DNA of 64,000 nt from Denitrificimonas caeni DSM 24390 (GCF_000421765.1 NZ_ATXQ01000008.1:62001-126000); one strand, 5' to 3'; counted from the first letter of the stretch, positions 8,852 to 19,939 are shown. Numbers and translations: made by a program. The notes: a model not told the origin generated them from the letters alone.

Positions 8852-9871
8852 ATGTCTAGTGTAGCCCAAACCGAAAAAGTTATTTTCCAGCAGGAGTGGG
8901 GGCAGGTGTTGGCGCAGTCGTTGCGCAGCAGCCAGCAGTTGCTGGCTGAGCTTGATTTGCAAGTGACTGATTTTCCTGAAGGGTTAAGTGAGGCATTGCA
9001 GTTTCCGCTGTTTGTGCCACGACCTTTTGTTAAGCGCATGCGTAAGGGTGATCCTTGTGATCCTTTGCTGCTGCAGGTCTTGCCGCTGGCTGCTGAAGAA
9101 CAATTACACTCAGGGTTTACCCTTGATCCTTTGGCTGAACAAAGCACCAATGTGCAGGCTGGATTGATTCATAAGTACCATGGCCGCGTGTTGTTATTGG
9201 CCGCCAGTGGTTGTGCGATTAACTGCCGTTATTGTTTTCGCCGACACTTTCCTTACAGTGAAAACCGTGTGGCGCGCGGACAGTGGCAGCCTGCGCTCAC
9301 TTATATTGCTCAAGACCCAAGTATCACCGAGGTGATTCTCAGCGGTGGTGATCCACTGATGCTGCAGGATGAACACTTGGCGGAACTGGTTGAACGTATT
9401 GCGCAGATCCCGCATGTGCAACGCTTACGGGTGCATTCGCGCTTGCCGGTCGTCATCGCTGAACGTTTGACTGACCAGTTAACCCACATTTTAACCGGCA
9501 CGCGTTTACGCAGTAGTTTGGTTTTGCACGTCAATCATCCGCGCGAACTGACGCCTATGCATGCCGAGCGTCTAGGCAAACTGCGTCAAGCTGGGGTGAC
9601 TTTGCTGAATCAGACGGTGTTGCTCAAGGGCGTGAATGACAGCGCTGAGGTGCTGATTGAGCTGAGTGAAAAGTTATTTGATCATCATTTATTACCCTAT
9701 TACCTGCACGTGCTGGATCGCGTGCAGGGCGCACAGCATTTTGATCTCAGTAGTAGCGAAGCTTACGGGTTATACCAACAGATGCTGGCGCAGCTGCCCG
9801 GTTATTTGGTGCCGAAATTGGTGCGTGAGGAAGCAGGACAGCCGCATAAAACGCCATTGCATGCTTTTTAA
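8852..9871 (+). CDS. epmB: EF-P-lysine 2,3-aminomutase-like EpmB (radical SAM)
   Basis: Radical-SAM enzyme that converts L-lysine to (R)-beta-lysine for loading onto EF-P. From the ATG at 8852 the protein has 339 aa, with the [4Fe-4S] motif C-x3-C-x2-C at C121, C125 and C128 ([14 protein letters not shown]). A GTG at 8846 is an alternative start but leaves only 4 bases after AAGG; the ATG has the better spacing. It is divergent from efp with only about 30 bases between the starts. It lacks the long C-terminal part of clostridial lysine aminomutases, as expected for EpmB. Confidence 0.95.
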   Translation: MSSVAQTEKVIFQQEWGQVLAQSLRSSQQLLAELDLQVTDFPEGLSEALQFPLFVPRPFVKRMRKGDPCDPLLLQVLPLAAEEQLHSGFTLDPLAEQSTNVQAGLIHKYHGRVLLLAASGCAINCRYCFRRHFPYSENRVARGQWQPALTYIAQDPSITEVILSGGDPLMLQDEHLAELVERIAQIPHVQRLRVHSRLPVVIAERLTDQLTHILTGTRLRSSLVLHVNHPRELTPMHAERLGKLRQAGVTLLNQTVLLKGVNDSAEVLIELSEKLFDHHLLPYYLHVLDRVQGAQHFDLSSSEAYGLYQQMLAQLPGYLVPKLVREEAGQPHKTPLHAF

Positions 9872-9953
9872 ACCTGCACGATGACAAATCCACCGCAAAC
9901 AAGGTGCAGCTTGCTACACTGCACATTGCATTTATTAAGGTTAGAAAATTTTT

Positions 9954-11336
9954 GTGAGTACACCAACTGATTTTGCCAGCTTGCCGTTACCGGCAGCATT
10001 GTTAACCAATTTAGCTGATTTGGGCTACAGCAGCATGACCGCGATTCAAGCACAAAGCTTGCCGGTAATTCTTAAAGGCATGGATGTGATTGCCCAAGCC
10101 AAAACCGGTAGCGGTAAAACCGCAGCCTTTGGTATTGGCTTATTGTCACCGCTCAACCCGCGCTATTTTGGTTGCCAAGCCTTGGTGCTCTGCCCAACCC
10201 GTGAGTTGGCTGACCAAGTGGCGAAAGAAATTCGCCGCTTAGCCCGTGCCGAAGGCAATATCAAGGTGCTGACTTTGTGCGGCGGCGTACCTTTTGGTCC
10301 GCAAGTGGGCTCGCTGGAGCATGGCGTGCATATTGTTGTGGGTACGCCAGGGCGTATTTTAGAGCATGCACGCAAAGGTACTTTGGATTTATCCGGTCTG
10401 AACACTTTAGTGCTCGATGAAGCCGATCGTATGTTGGATATGGGCTTTTATGACAGCATTGCTGACATTATTGAGTTCACCCCCAAGCGTCGCCAAACTT
10501 TATTGTTTTCGGCGACTTTTCCTGATGGTATTCAGCAGTTGGCGTCGAACTTCTTACGTCAACCGCAGCATATTCAAGCGGATATTGAACACGCTGAGCA
10601 TCAGATCGAGCAGCATTTCTACGAAATTATGCCTGAGCAGCGCCAAGGCGCAGTCGAGCGAATTCTGCGTCATTACCGTCCAGAAGCCTGTGTGTGTTTC
10701 TGTTTTACCAAGCAGCAAACTCAAGAGTTGGCTGATTACCTCAATAGTGAGAAAATCTCTGCTTTGGCGTTGCACGGTGATTTAGAACAGCGTGAGCGTG
10801 ATCAGGTGTTGGCCTTGTTCAGTAACCGCAGTTGCAGTGTGCTGGTAGCGACTGATGTGGCGGCGCGTGGTTTGGATATTGATGCCTTGCCAATGGTGAT
10901 TAACGTTGAGTTGGCCCGCGATGCTGAAATCCATACGCACCGTATTGGCCGTACCGGTCGTGCTGGCGCTAAGGGTGTGGCGATCAGTTTGGTGGGGCCT
11001 AAAGAAGGTCATCGCGCCACTGCCATTGAAGAACAGCTGAAAAAACCTTTGAGCTGGCACTCTCTCAATGCGTTAAAAGAGTCGGATGGTCAGTCGTTAC
11101 TACCAGCGATGGCTACTTTGTGTATTTCTGCAGGTCGTAAAGATAAATTACGCCCTGGCGATATCCTCGGTGCGCTGACCGGTATTGGCGGTTTAACCGG
11201 TGATCAGGTGGGTAAAATTTCGATTTTTGATCATCAGGCTTTTGTCGCTGTGGAGCGCTTGCTGGCGCGACAAACGCAGCAGCGTTTAGAAGGCGGTAAA
11301 ATCAAAGGCCGTAGCTTAAAAATACGCGTACTTTAA
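9954..11336 (+). CDS. dbpA: ATP-dependent RNA helicase DbpA
   Basis: DEAD-box helicase that acts in late 50S subunit assembly; family members are recruited by hairpin 92 of 23S rRNA. Motif I AKTGSGKT is at residues 49-56, DEAD at 155-158, SAT follows, and HRIGRTGR lies in the second RecA domain. The last ~75 residues (from LCISAGRKDKLRPGDILGAL) form the DbpA RNA-binding domain, which separates it from other DEAD proteins. The start is GTG at 9954, with AAGG 13 bases upstream, a little far. It is 460 aa long. Confidence 0.95.
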   Translation: MSTPTDFASLPLPAALLTNLADLGYSSMTAIQAQSLPVILKGMDVIAQAKTGSGKTAAFGIGLLSPLNPRYFGCQALVLCPTRELADQVAKEIRRLARAEGNIKVLTLCGGVPFGPQVGSLEHGVHIVVGTPGRILEHARKGTLDLSGLNTLVLDEADRMLDMGFYDSIADIIEFTPKRRQTLLFSATFPDGIQQLASNFLRQPQHIQADIEHAEHQIEQHFYEIMPEQRQGAVERILRHYRPEACVCFCFTKQQTQELADYLNSEKISALALHGDLEQRERDQVLALFSNRSCSVLVATDVAARGLDIDALPMVINVELARDAEIHTHRIGRTGRAGAKGVAISLVGPKEGHRATAIEEQLKKPLSWHSLNALKESDGQSLLPAMATLCISAGRKDKLRPGDILGALTGIGGLTGDQVGKISIFDHQAFVAVERLLARQTQQRLEGGKIKGRSLKIRVL

Positions 11337-11369
11337 GCGCTGAGTGCAAGCTGGCATCTAGCTGTCAGC

Positions 11370-11585
11370 TTAGCTCTGTTTGCGTAATGGCGTGAGCAAA
11401 TCGCTCAAGCCGTTATGATCGATTTCATGCATAAGTTCTAGCAGTCTGCCTAAGTCGCTTTTTGGAAAGCCTTCTCTAGCAAACCAATTTAGGTATTGAC
11501 CCGGTAGGTCTGCCAAGAGACGGCCTTGGTATTTTCCGAAGGGCATTTGCGTGGTGACGAGGCGTTTTAAGTCTTCAGCTTGCAT
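11370..11585 (-). CDS. DUF3820 family protein
   Basis: A 71-aa cytoplasmic protein with the DUF3820 pattern MPFGKYQGRLLADLPGQYLNWF, resembling a small nuclease-associated motif found as a stand-alone protein in Pseudomonas and Vibrio. No function is established. It is convergent with dbpA (33 bases between stops) and has no operon partner. The length and the strong motif argue that this is a real gene. Confidence 0.85.
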   Translation of the reverse strand: MQAEDLKRLVTTQMPFGKYQGRLLADLPGQYLNWFAREGFPKSDLGRLLELMHEIDHNGLSDLLTPLRKQS

Positions 11586-11714
11586 GGGCGATACTGCAGT
11601 GTGATGGTAAGGGCTGCTATAGTCTCAAAAAATACTGTGCTGTGCATACGGATCAAGCATTCGATGGAAATCCAGTAAGCGCATCACTTACTTTTATTCT
11701 TGAAGAGAGTTGAA

Positions 11715-12080
11715 ATGATTGTAAAAGGTTTGCGTAATGGCTTGGGTCAACTGATTATTTTTGCCGACTGGCTGACGCGTCCAAAGCCTCTGCAGCGTAC
11801 GGCTGAGCAGCAAGCTGAAGTGGATGCAGCGACTGCGCATTTGGCGTTGTATCAGTTTAATGCGTGTCCGTTTTGTGTGAAGGTGCGCCGTGCAATACAT
11901 GCCTTTAATCTGAAGATTGAATTGCGTGACGCGAAGAATAATCAGCAGTTTCGTCAAGAGTTAGAGCAGCAGGGCGGTCGTATTAAAGTGCCATGCTTAC
12001 GTATTGAAGAGGACGGTGAAGTCCGTTGGATGTATGAGTCCAATGACATCATTGCTTATCTGCAAGAGCGTTTTGCTTAA
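11715..12080 (+). CDS. Glutaredoxin/GST N-terminal-like thioredoxin-fold protein
   Basis: A 121-aa protein with an N-terminal hydrophobic or membrane-associated stretch (about residues 7-20), a linker, and a glutaredoxin domain with the dithiol site CPFC at 51-54. The cis-proline KVPCL and C-terminal ESNDIIAYL are glutaredoxin/GST-type glutathione-binding features. It is probably a glutathione-dependent reductase; the partner is unknown. The ATG at 11715 follows AGAGAG; an in-frame TTG at 11700 would include that site. The repeat block begins downstream. Confidence 0.87.
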   Translation: MIVKGLRNGLGQLIIFADWLTRPKPLQRTAEQQAEVDAATAHLALYQFNACPFCVKVRRAIHAFNLKIELRDAKNNQQFRQELEQQGGRIKVPCLRIEEDGEVRWMYESNDIIAYLQERFA

Positions 12081-12160
12081 ATATTTACTTAAGTATGAGC
12101 GGGCCATGCCCGCGATAGTGATCCTTTGCAGTGTTGCAAACAGTACGAATGATTAAGAAG

Positions 12161-12256
12161 TATCTTGTTCGTGTCGTGATCAGCGAAGTAATGGATGACG
12201 TAGCCCCGAATCGGGTCAGGATGATCCGTTGAGGGAAAAGCGATATGAGCAAGGTA
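12161..12256 (+). repeat. Repeat unit A, copy A1 (96-bp core)
   Basis: The core starts TATCTTGTTCGTGTCG and ends GCGATATGAGCAAGGTA, a decayed form of the inverted ends seen in the other copies. The centre TAGCCCCGAATCGGGTCAGG and GTTGAGGGAAAAGCGAT match A2. Similarity runs on to about 12272 (GGCATGC...ATATCG). It is the most diverged of the four copies. Confidence 0.88.
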
Positions 12257-12305
12257 AGGCATGCAGATATCGTTATTGCTATTTGGCCCCGCTTAAAAGG
12301 TTAAC

Positions 12306-12428
12306 TCTGTGCATGTCGTACTTCGGAGGTAAGTGTTAATCCGCCGATGAACCCATCCAGGGTTCAACTCCGGCGCTCGTCATCCCTGGCTCGCTCACCA
12401 CACCCACCTCGAAGCACTTGTTGATCAT
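12306..12428 (+). repeat. Repeat unit B, copy B1
   Basis: About 123 bp with inverted ends (ACTTCGGAGGT... against ...CACCTCGAAGCA) and an internal palindrome GAACCCATCCAGGGTTC. It matches the reverse complement of 32641-32761 along its whole length (for example GGTTCAACTCCGGCGCTCGT and GGCTCGCTCACCACACCCAC with one or two changes). Confidence 0.9.
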
Positions 12429-12506
12429 CTGTAGCGTTTGCAATGCTGCAGTACCAGTCAGCTGTACAGATACATCTTTGCTACAGACCAATAAGATTCC
12501 GCAGAA

Positions 12507-12672
12507 TAATGGCTTTAAAAGAGTCGTACTAAAGACCCGCACACAACATCACTGATCAATGAGTACCTTGTTGGTGTCGCGATCAGCGAAGCCAGGGATG
12601 GCGTAGCCCCGAATCGGGTCAGGATGATCCGTTGAGGGAAAAGCGATGCTAACAAGGTGCGGCATGCGCAAA
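12507..12672 (+). repeat. Repeat unit A, copy A2 with conserved flank
   Basis: The 96-bp core at 12564-12659 runs from TACCTTGTTGGTGTCGC to GCGATGCTAACAAGGT. The left flank GACCCGCACACAACATCACT and right flank GCGGCATGCGCA are also shared with A3 (reverse complement of 32360-32531). Homology to A3 covers about 165 bp with few mismatches. Confidence 0.92.
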
Positions 12673-12706
12673 TAGTTCTGGATGCTTTGCTTGGTTAAGC
12701 ACACGC

Positions 12707-12802
12707 CTCTATGCATGTCGTATTTCGGATTAAGACGCAGTCGCTGGCATGGCCAGCTCGTACAGGGTTCAGAAACACTCACAAGGTACGACATGCGCAT
12801 AT
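12707..12802 (+). repeat. Degenerate hybrid of unit B start and unit A end
   Basis: It opens with TATGCATGTCGTATTTCGGA, like the start of B, and closes with CAAGGTACGACATGCGCATA, like the end of A. The middle matches neither. This looks like a recombined or internally deleted remnant. Confidence 0.6.
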
Positions 12803-12867
12803 CGTATCGGGTACTTTGTTTTATGAAAACCCTGCTAATACGACGCTCTAGTGTTAAAAAACATACC

Positions 12868-13794
12868 TTAAACCAGCGTCGCTAAATCGATTTGATCACT
12901 GCGCTGAATATTTTCAGTTAGTCCACGACATAGACTTAAAAATTCACTCATGGCATCGGTTTGATACTTATGCTTATGCCAAATAAAAGTGAATTGGCGG
13001 GTGAGGTTAAGCTCAGGGGTTTCAATCGCCACTAAGCTGCCGCGTTTGAAAGCATCGCGTAACGCTAGCCGAGAAATACAACCAATACCTAAACCTGACT
13101 CCACTGCACGTTTAATACCTTCAGTGTGTTCCAGCTCTAAGCGGATTTTAATTGCACGCTGATGACGCATAAAGGCTTGCTCAAATGCCACACGAGTACC
13201 TGAGCCTTGCTCACGCACAATCCATTCTTCATTGACCAGTTCATCTAAACTGGCATGCCCTTGCTGCGCTAGAGGATGTTGCGGCGCGCAAAAAACCACC
13301 AATTCATCGGCAATCCAAGGCTCTGCAATAATATTGCTGTCTTGGTAATAACCTTCGATCAAGCCTAAGTCGAGCTGATAGCTAGCGATTTGTTGGACAA
13401 TCTGCGCCGTATTGTGCACATGCAGACGCACCTTGCAGCTCGGATGCTGCTGCATAAAGTGCCCAATCAACAAGGTAGCCAAGTAATTACCAATGGTCAT
13501 GGTTGCGCCCACTGAAAGCGAGCCAAAGCCATGGTTATCAGTTAGCAAGCCTTCCAGAGCTTGTGCTTGCTCTAATAATGCACGCGCTCGAGGTAATAGC
13601 TCAAGACCTAAGGCATTGATAATTAACCGTTTTCCTGCGCGGTCGAACAGTAAACAATCATAACTGCGCTCAAGCTCTTTTAGTGCAGTGCTGGCTGCTG
13701 ATTGCGACATCGCCAGTTGATCTGCGGCTTGCGAGACACTTTGATACTGTGCGATGCGGGTAAATACTTGTAATTGACGTAGAGTAAATCGCAT
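12868..13794 (-). CDS. finR: LysR-family regulator, FinR-like
   Basis: A 308-aa LysR-type regulator with an N-terminal winged helix (MRFTLRQLQVFTRIAQ..., recognition region AMSQSAASTALKELE) and a periplasmic-binding-like effector domain. It is divergent from fpr with about 100 bases between starts, the arrangement of finR-fpr in Pseudomonas, where FinR activates fpr under superoxide stress. The symbol rests on this context plus family resemblance. The ATG at 13794 was chosen over an upstream start at 13830, which would add 12 residues before the typical LysR start. Confidence 0.87.
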   Translation of the reverse strand: MRFTLRQLQVFTRIAQYQSVSQAADQLAMSQSAASTALKELERSYDCLLFDRAGKRLIINALGLELLPRARALLEQAQALEGLLTDNHGFGSLSVGATMTIGNYLATLLIGHFMQQHPSCKVRLHVHNTAQIVQQIASYQLDLGLIEGYYQDSNIIAEPWIADELVVFCAPQHPLAQQGHASLDELVNEEWIVREQGSGTRVAFEQAFMRHQRAIKIRLELEHTEGIKRAVESGLGIGCISRLALRDAFKRGSLVAIETPELNLTRQFTFIWHKHKYQTDAMSEFLSLCRGLTENIQRSDQIDLATLV

Positions 13795-13892
13795 ATCTGT
13801 TTTCTCGATATAATTTATGCGTATTATCAATTTAACAGATTTGTATTTTAAACCTATACTCTAACTAATCTTTTCTTGCACTGGAGAGTGTT

Positions 13893-14669
13893 ATGAGCAA
13901 TTTGAATGTTGAGCAGGTTTTAAGTGTTCATCACTGGAATGACACTTTATTCAGTTTTAAAACCACTCGTGATCCAAGCTTGCGCTTTGAGAATGGGCAG
14001 TTTGTGATGATTGGTCTTGAAGTCGAAGGCCGACCTTTGATGCGTGCTTATTCAATTGCCAGCCCCAACTATGAAGATCATTTAGAATTTTTCAGCATCA
14101 AGGTGCCAGACGGTCCGCTGACCTCACGTCTGCAGCATTTAAAAGCGGGCGATAACTTGAAAATCAGCAAAAAACCTACCGGTACTTTATTGCTCAGTGA
14201 TTTGTTGCCCGGAAAAAACCTTTACTTGCTAAGTACAGGGACGGGTCTTGCGCCTTTTATGAGCGTGATTCAAGACCCAGAAACCTATGAGCGCTTTGAG
14301 AAAGTGATTCTGGTGCATGGTGTGCGTCATGTTAGTGAAGTGGCTTACAGCGAGTTCATTACTAAAAACTTACCGGATAATGAGTTTTTTGGTGAGCAAT
14401 TACGCGATAAGTTGATTTATTACCCAACCGTGACGCGTGAACCCTTTCGTAATCAAGGACGGATCACTGAGTTGATGCGCAGTGGGAAATTGTTTACTGA
14501 TATTGGTTTGCCGCCAATCAATCCAGAGCATGACCGTGCAATGATCTGTGGCGGTCCAGCCATGCTGGATGACACCAGTACCATGCTCGATGAATTTGGT
14601 TTCAAGGTCTCACCGCGTTTAGGCGTTGCTGCGGACTATGTGATTGAACGCGCTTTTGTCGAGAAGTAG
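13893..14669 (+). CDS. fpr: Ferredoxin--NADP(+) reductase
   Basis: FAD enzyme that passes electrons between NADPH and ferredoxin or flavodoxin. The 258-aa protein has the FAD motif RAYSIASPN (Arg-x-Tyr-Ser), the NADP motif STGTGLAPFMS, and CGGPAMLDD. The C-terminus ends in VEK as in bacterial class I (Azotobacter/Pseudomonas-type) reductases. GGAGAG precedes the ATG. A strong terminator follows. Regulation by the divergent finR product is expected. Confidence 0.96.
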   Translation: MSNLNVEQVLSVHHWNDTLFSFKTTRDPSLRFENGQFVMIGLEVEGRPLMRAYSIASPNYEDHLEFFSIKVPDGPLTSRLQHLKAGDNLKISKKPTGTLLLSDLLPGKNLYLLSTGTGLAPFMSVIQDPETYERFEKVILVHGVRHVSEVAYSEFITKNLPDNEFFGEQLRDKLIYYPTVTREPFRNQGRITELMRSGKLFTDIGLPPINPEHDRAMICGGPAMLDDTSTMLDEFGFKVSPRLGVAADYVIERAFVEK

Positions 14670-14700
14670 TGTTGCGTTTATGTTGGTCTGCTGCTGATAC

Positions 14701-14742
14701 AAAAACACCGCTTTGCGCAACCATTGGCAAAGCGGTGTTTTT
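14701..14742. terminator. Bidirectional terminator after fpr
   Basis: A 15-bp arm AAAAACACCGCTTTG at 14701-14715 pairs perfectly with 14728-14742 around a 12-base loop. It serves fpr on the + strand and the convergent DUF4197 gene on the - strand. Confidence 0.9.
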
Positions 14743-14763
14743 ATTTGCAACGTTAAGCGGTAT

Positions 14764-15444
14764 TTAGCGAATTAGACCAAACACTTTCTTGGCGATATCA
14801 GATGCCGCTTGAGTTGGATTCTGACGAATCGAAGCTTCTTGTTCAGCAATAATAGTAAATAAACCATCCAGTGCTTGTTCAGCCACGTAGTTTTCAATCG
14901 ATGCATCTTTTGCGTCAATCACACCGAAGTTGGCTGCTTGTCCAGCAAAGTTATTGTATTGCTGCGCTAAACCAGAAGACTGCGTGACTTGCTCAATCAT
15001 CGGTAAAAAACGGCTACGTAATTGCTCGCGGCTGCTTTTGTCGAGGTAAGCGGTTGCTGAGTTTTCAGGACCATTAAGAATGCCTTTAGCATCGCTGATG
15101 GTCATTTTTTTCACTGCGTCGAGCAACAACTCTTGTGCTTGTGGGATCGCTGCTTCGGCGGCACGGTTCATGCTGTTTTCCAACGCTGTCACTTGTTTAC
15201 CCTGGCCAAGCATTTTCATTGCGCGCGCTGCTTTACCGAGATTACCGGGCAACTCAATGCGCACATCAGGGTTGTTATTGAAACCACCGGGTTGACTTAG
15301 TTGCTGTATCGCGACGCGAGCACTTTGTTCCAGCATGGCTTTCATGCCGTCACCGGCTTGGTTTTGGCTTAAGTCATTGAGCGATAAAGCACAGGCTTGA
15401 GCAGCAAAGAATAATCCAATGAATCCAGTTAGATACGCACGCAT
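14764..15444 (-). CDS. DUF4197 domain-containing exported protein
   Basis: A 226-aa protein with a Sec signal peptide (MRAYLTGFIGLFFAAQACA, likely cut after ACA) followed by a mostly helical DUF4197 domain (GDGMKAMLEQSARVAIQQLS... and C-terminal ALDGLFTIIAEQEASIRQNP). It is probably periplasmic. The function of the family is unknown. It sits alone between the convergent fpr and the co-directional nagB, 25 bases downstream of the latter, so it may share nagB transcription. Confidence 0.9.
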   Translation of the reverse strand: MRAYLTGFIGLFFAAQACALSLNDLSQNQAGDGMKAMLEQSARVAIQQLSQPGGFNNNPDVRIELPGNLGKAARAMKMLGQGKQVTALENSMNRAAEAAIPQAQELLLDAVKKMTISDAKGILNGPENSATAYLDKSSREQLRSRFLPMIEQVTQSSGLAQQYNNFAGQAANFGVIDAKDASIENYVAEQALDGLFTIIAEQEASIRQNPTQAASDIAKKVFGLIR

Positions 15445-15469
15445 GGTATTTTCCTCAGTGGGTAAACGC

Positions 15470-16219
15470 TTATACAGCGCTTTTTAACGCTTGCTCAGGA
15501 AGCAATGCTGCTGCTTCTCGATCCAGCACAATAGTTAAGTTTTTATGTTGCTTGAGCGCAGAGGCCGGTAAAGCTTCATCAATCGCGCTAGCAAATAACT
15601 GCGCCATGATTTCAGTTTTGTTACTGCCGGTTGCTACTAGAATAATCTCTTTGGCATTTAAAATATCTTGAATACCCATGGTGATGGCATGGGTTGGCAC
15701 TTCATTTTGATCGTCAAAAAAACGGCCGTTATCAATGCGGGTTTGCTCTGAGAGCTCAACAATGTGGGTACGACTGTTAAAGCAGGTTTGTGGCTCGTTG
15801 AAACCAATATGACCGTTTGAGCCAATGCCCAATAGCTGTAAATCTAACCCACCCATCGCCTCGATAGCATTTGAATAGGCCTGACAAGCTGTTTCAACGT
15901 CGCTTGCTAAGCCATCAGGCAGATGCACGTTTCGCGCAGGGATATTGAGTTGGTTAAATAAATGTTGGTACATGTAATAGTTATAACTTTGTGGGTGCTG
16001 TGCGCTTAAACCCATGTATTCATCTAAGTTAAAAGTGGTGAGCTGTGACAAGTCTACCGGTGCTTGCTGAATGTCTTTTAACATTTGCGCATACACAGGC
16101 TCCATCGTGCTGCCAGTTGCTAAGCCTAATACAGCAGTTGGCGCAGCTTTGATTTTGGCTAATAGGCGTTGCGCGGTGTAGCGAGAAACTTCGTCGACTG
16201 TGTCGAAAATTTTATACAT
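15470..16219 (-). CDS. nagB: Glucosamine-6-phosphate deaminase
   Basis: Converts glucosamine-6-phosphate to fructose-6-phosphate and ammonia. The 249-aa protein shows the sugar-phosphate loop GLATGSTMEPVY, the catalytic acid segment TFNLDEYMGL, and GIGSNGHIGFNEP with the active-site His. It is slightly shorter than E. coli NagB (266 aa), as in Gram-positive-type NagB. No nagA, PTS or regulator gene is adjacent, so its role (amino-sugar use or cell-wall recycling) is open. Confidence 0.93.
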   Translation of the reverse strand: MYKIFDTVDEVSRYTAQRLLAKIKAAPTAVLGLATGSTMEPVYAQMLKDIQQAPVDLSQLTTFNLDEYMGLSAQHPQSYNYYMYQHLFNQLNIPARNVHLPDGLASDVETACQAYSNAIEAMGGLDLQLLGIGSNGHIGFNEPQTCFNSRTHIVELSEQTRIDNGRFFDDQNEVPTHAITMGIQDILNAKEIILVATGSNKTEIMAQLFASAIDEALPASALKQHKNLTIVLDREAAALLPEQALKSAV

Positions 16220-16424
16220 AAATAAGTGTCACCAAAAAGTAAAAAGGGCATGCGGCATGCAGAGTTGAATTATAACGGTGAATGCCTTGCAGTATATAGA
16301 TAATCTATAACTCTGCAGAGTGACTCATTTGGATTATTTAATAGCGTTTGAGTATCTTCCAAAAGTTTTAGCCAGCTACAGGGTTAAAGCGAAGGCTTTG
16401 ACTGCATTGCCTTCTTTAGGTTCT

Positions 16425-17465
16425 TTAGCGTTGCAACATTGATTTACGAAATTCCCCTGGTGTTTGTTTCGCCCAGCGTTTAAATGCGCGCTGAAAGGCT
16501 TCTGGCGATGAAAAACCCAAGAGCCAAGTAATTTCTCCGAAAGTTAAGTCAGTATCACGAATATAGCTGCTGGCTAGATCAAAGCGGGTTTGGTTAATCA
16601 GTTGACGAAACTGTGTGCCTTGCGCGGCGAGTTTACGACGCAATGTCCAGGTCGGTATTTGCAGTCTTTGCGCAATCTGCTCAATGCTTGGCTCGCCATT
16701 TTTTAATAAGGGTGCGATCAGCTTGCTGACTTGTTCGACTAAGCTATAGCTGCGAGTTTTTAATGCCAGTTGCTCTTCGCATAATTGCAGTAAAGCATGC
16801 CAAGTGCTGGCGCAGTGCTGGGGGTTGAGCTGTGCTAGGGTTTTTTGACTTAGGCGTATGCGATTGTGATCAGCGCCAAATTCAACCGGACAATTAAGCT
16901 GTTGGCTAAAAGCATCGGCATAACTGGGTTCTGGGAATTCAATTTGTAGCAACTCAATCTCAATGCTGTGCTGGCAGACTTGCTCTAAGTGGCTGATCCA
17001 ACCCAGCAATACCGACTCCACCACAAAGCAGTTATAGGCATTGTAGGGTGCAATTGAGTAAAAGCTGAACCAAGCGCCTTGATTGTCTTCAATAAATTGA
17101 CTGGCACCACGATAGTTTTGAGCATACAGAGGCTCAAAGTGACTAATGCAGCGGGCTGCCGCGCGCACCGAGGGTGCTTGTGCTGCGGTGACTCCGGCCA
17201 GACCAAGCTGATTGAGTAAGCTCTGCTCGCCAATGACCAAGCCTAAGGCTGGATTGTTGGTCAGCTGAATTGCGGCGTGACCAAGGCGCATGTAGCGCGG
17301 AATAGACAAGCGCGCTTGAGGTTGAGCGAGACGTTCTGGGCCAAGATCAAAACGTTCCAGTAGCGCGTTAGCGTCATGCCCATGCTGTGTAATGGCTGCA
17401 ACGATGCTATGGACAAAACCGACGGATAAATCCCCTAAGCGTATGCTCTGGCGTGCTGTGTTCAT
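16425..17465 (-). CDS. AraC-family transcriptional regulator
   Basis: A 346-aa regulator of the type with an N-terminal arabinose-binding-like (DUF4850/Arabinose_bd) half and a C-terminal pair of helix-turn-helix motifs (QIAQRLQIPTWTLRRKLAAQ and LGFSSPEAFQRAFKRWAKQTPGEFR). This architecture is common beside fatty-acid or steroid catabolic genes in Pseudomonas. It diverges from fadH with 180 bases between the starts, so it is likely the local regulator of fadH (inference). Confidence 0.92.
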   Translation of the reverse strand: MNTARQSIRLGDLSVGFVHSIVAAITQHGHDANALLERFDLGPERLAQPQARLSIPRYMRLGHAAIQLTNNPALGLVIGEQSLLNQLGLAGVTAAQAPSVRAAARCISHFEPLYAQNYRGASQFIEDNQGAWFSFYSIAPYNAYNCFVVESVLLGWISHLEQVCQHSIEIELLQIEFPEPSYADAFSQQLNCPVEFGADHNRIRLSQKTLAQLNPQHCASTWHALLQLCEEQLALKTRSYSLVEQVSKLIAPLLKNGEPSIEQIAQRLQIPTWTLRRKLAAQGTQFRQLINQTRFDLASSYIRDTDLTFGEITWLLGFSSPEAFQRAFKRWAKQTPGEFRKSMLQR

Positions 17466-17588
17466 GGCAATCTTAACCTGCTATTGGATAAGTGTTCATT
17501 ATAGTCATTATTTTGTTAAATATAATCATTGAGAACCTTGCTTGAGCTGTCTATTGTGTTGAGCAATACTTGACTGATTACTGCATGA

Positions 17589-19682
<2,094 letters not shown>

Positions 19683-19704
19683 ACCTTGTGTTACCGATGA
19701 ATAG

Positions 19705-19740
19705 ACAGCGCTGCAGGTGAAAACTTGCAGCGCTGTTTTT
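19705..19740 (+). terminator. Terminator after fadH
   Basis: ACAGCGCTGCA at 19705-19715 pairs perfectly with TGCAGCGCTGT at 19726-19736, then a T run. It lies 22 bases after the fadH stop codon. The following ~200 bases up to 19939 hold nothing I recognise. Confidence 0.88.
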
Positions 19741-19939
19741 GTATGGGTGAACGCTTTTTTCGAGTGAATTCTTAAATTGAAATTGATTTGGCTGCACAGG
19801 CAAGTCGGATTAAAACCTTAAACACCTGACTGAATCGGGTAAACTCTTACTTCTTAATCAAGCAAAACCATTCTCGCTTTGATCTCAAGAGCGCTCGCTT
19901 AAGGCTTTTGAACGTATTGAGTAGCCTTTGGAGAACATT

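Larger units (their letters stand above)
12081..12867. repeat. Gene-free composite repeat block, locus 1 (A1-B1-linker-A2-hybrid)
   Basis: This 787-bp stretch between the stops of the glutaredoxin gene and finR holds no convincing gene. Small open frames run across it, but they coincide with the repeats. It contains two copies of a 96-bp core (A1, A2), one ~123-bp unit (B1), a linker, and a degenerate hybrid remnant. The same arrangement occurs in inverted orientation at 32360-32955. Confidence 0.9.

Noticed and set aside
12161..12672. Repeat units as integron attC sites or CRISPR repeats
   Set aside because: Units are 96-123 bp, not regularly spaced, lack attC core sites and spacers, and no integrase or cas gene is near.
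12336..12800. Short leftward frames (68 and 83 codons) in repeat block 1
   Set aside because: They coincide with the repeat units, are not preserved in the inverted copy, and encode no recognisable domain.
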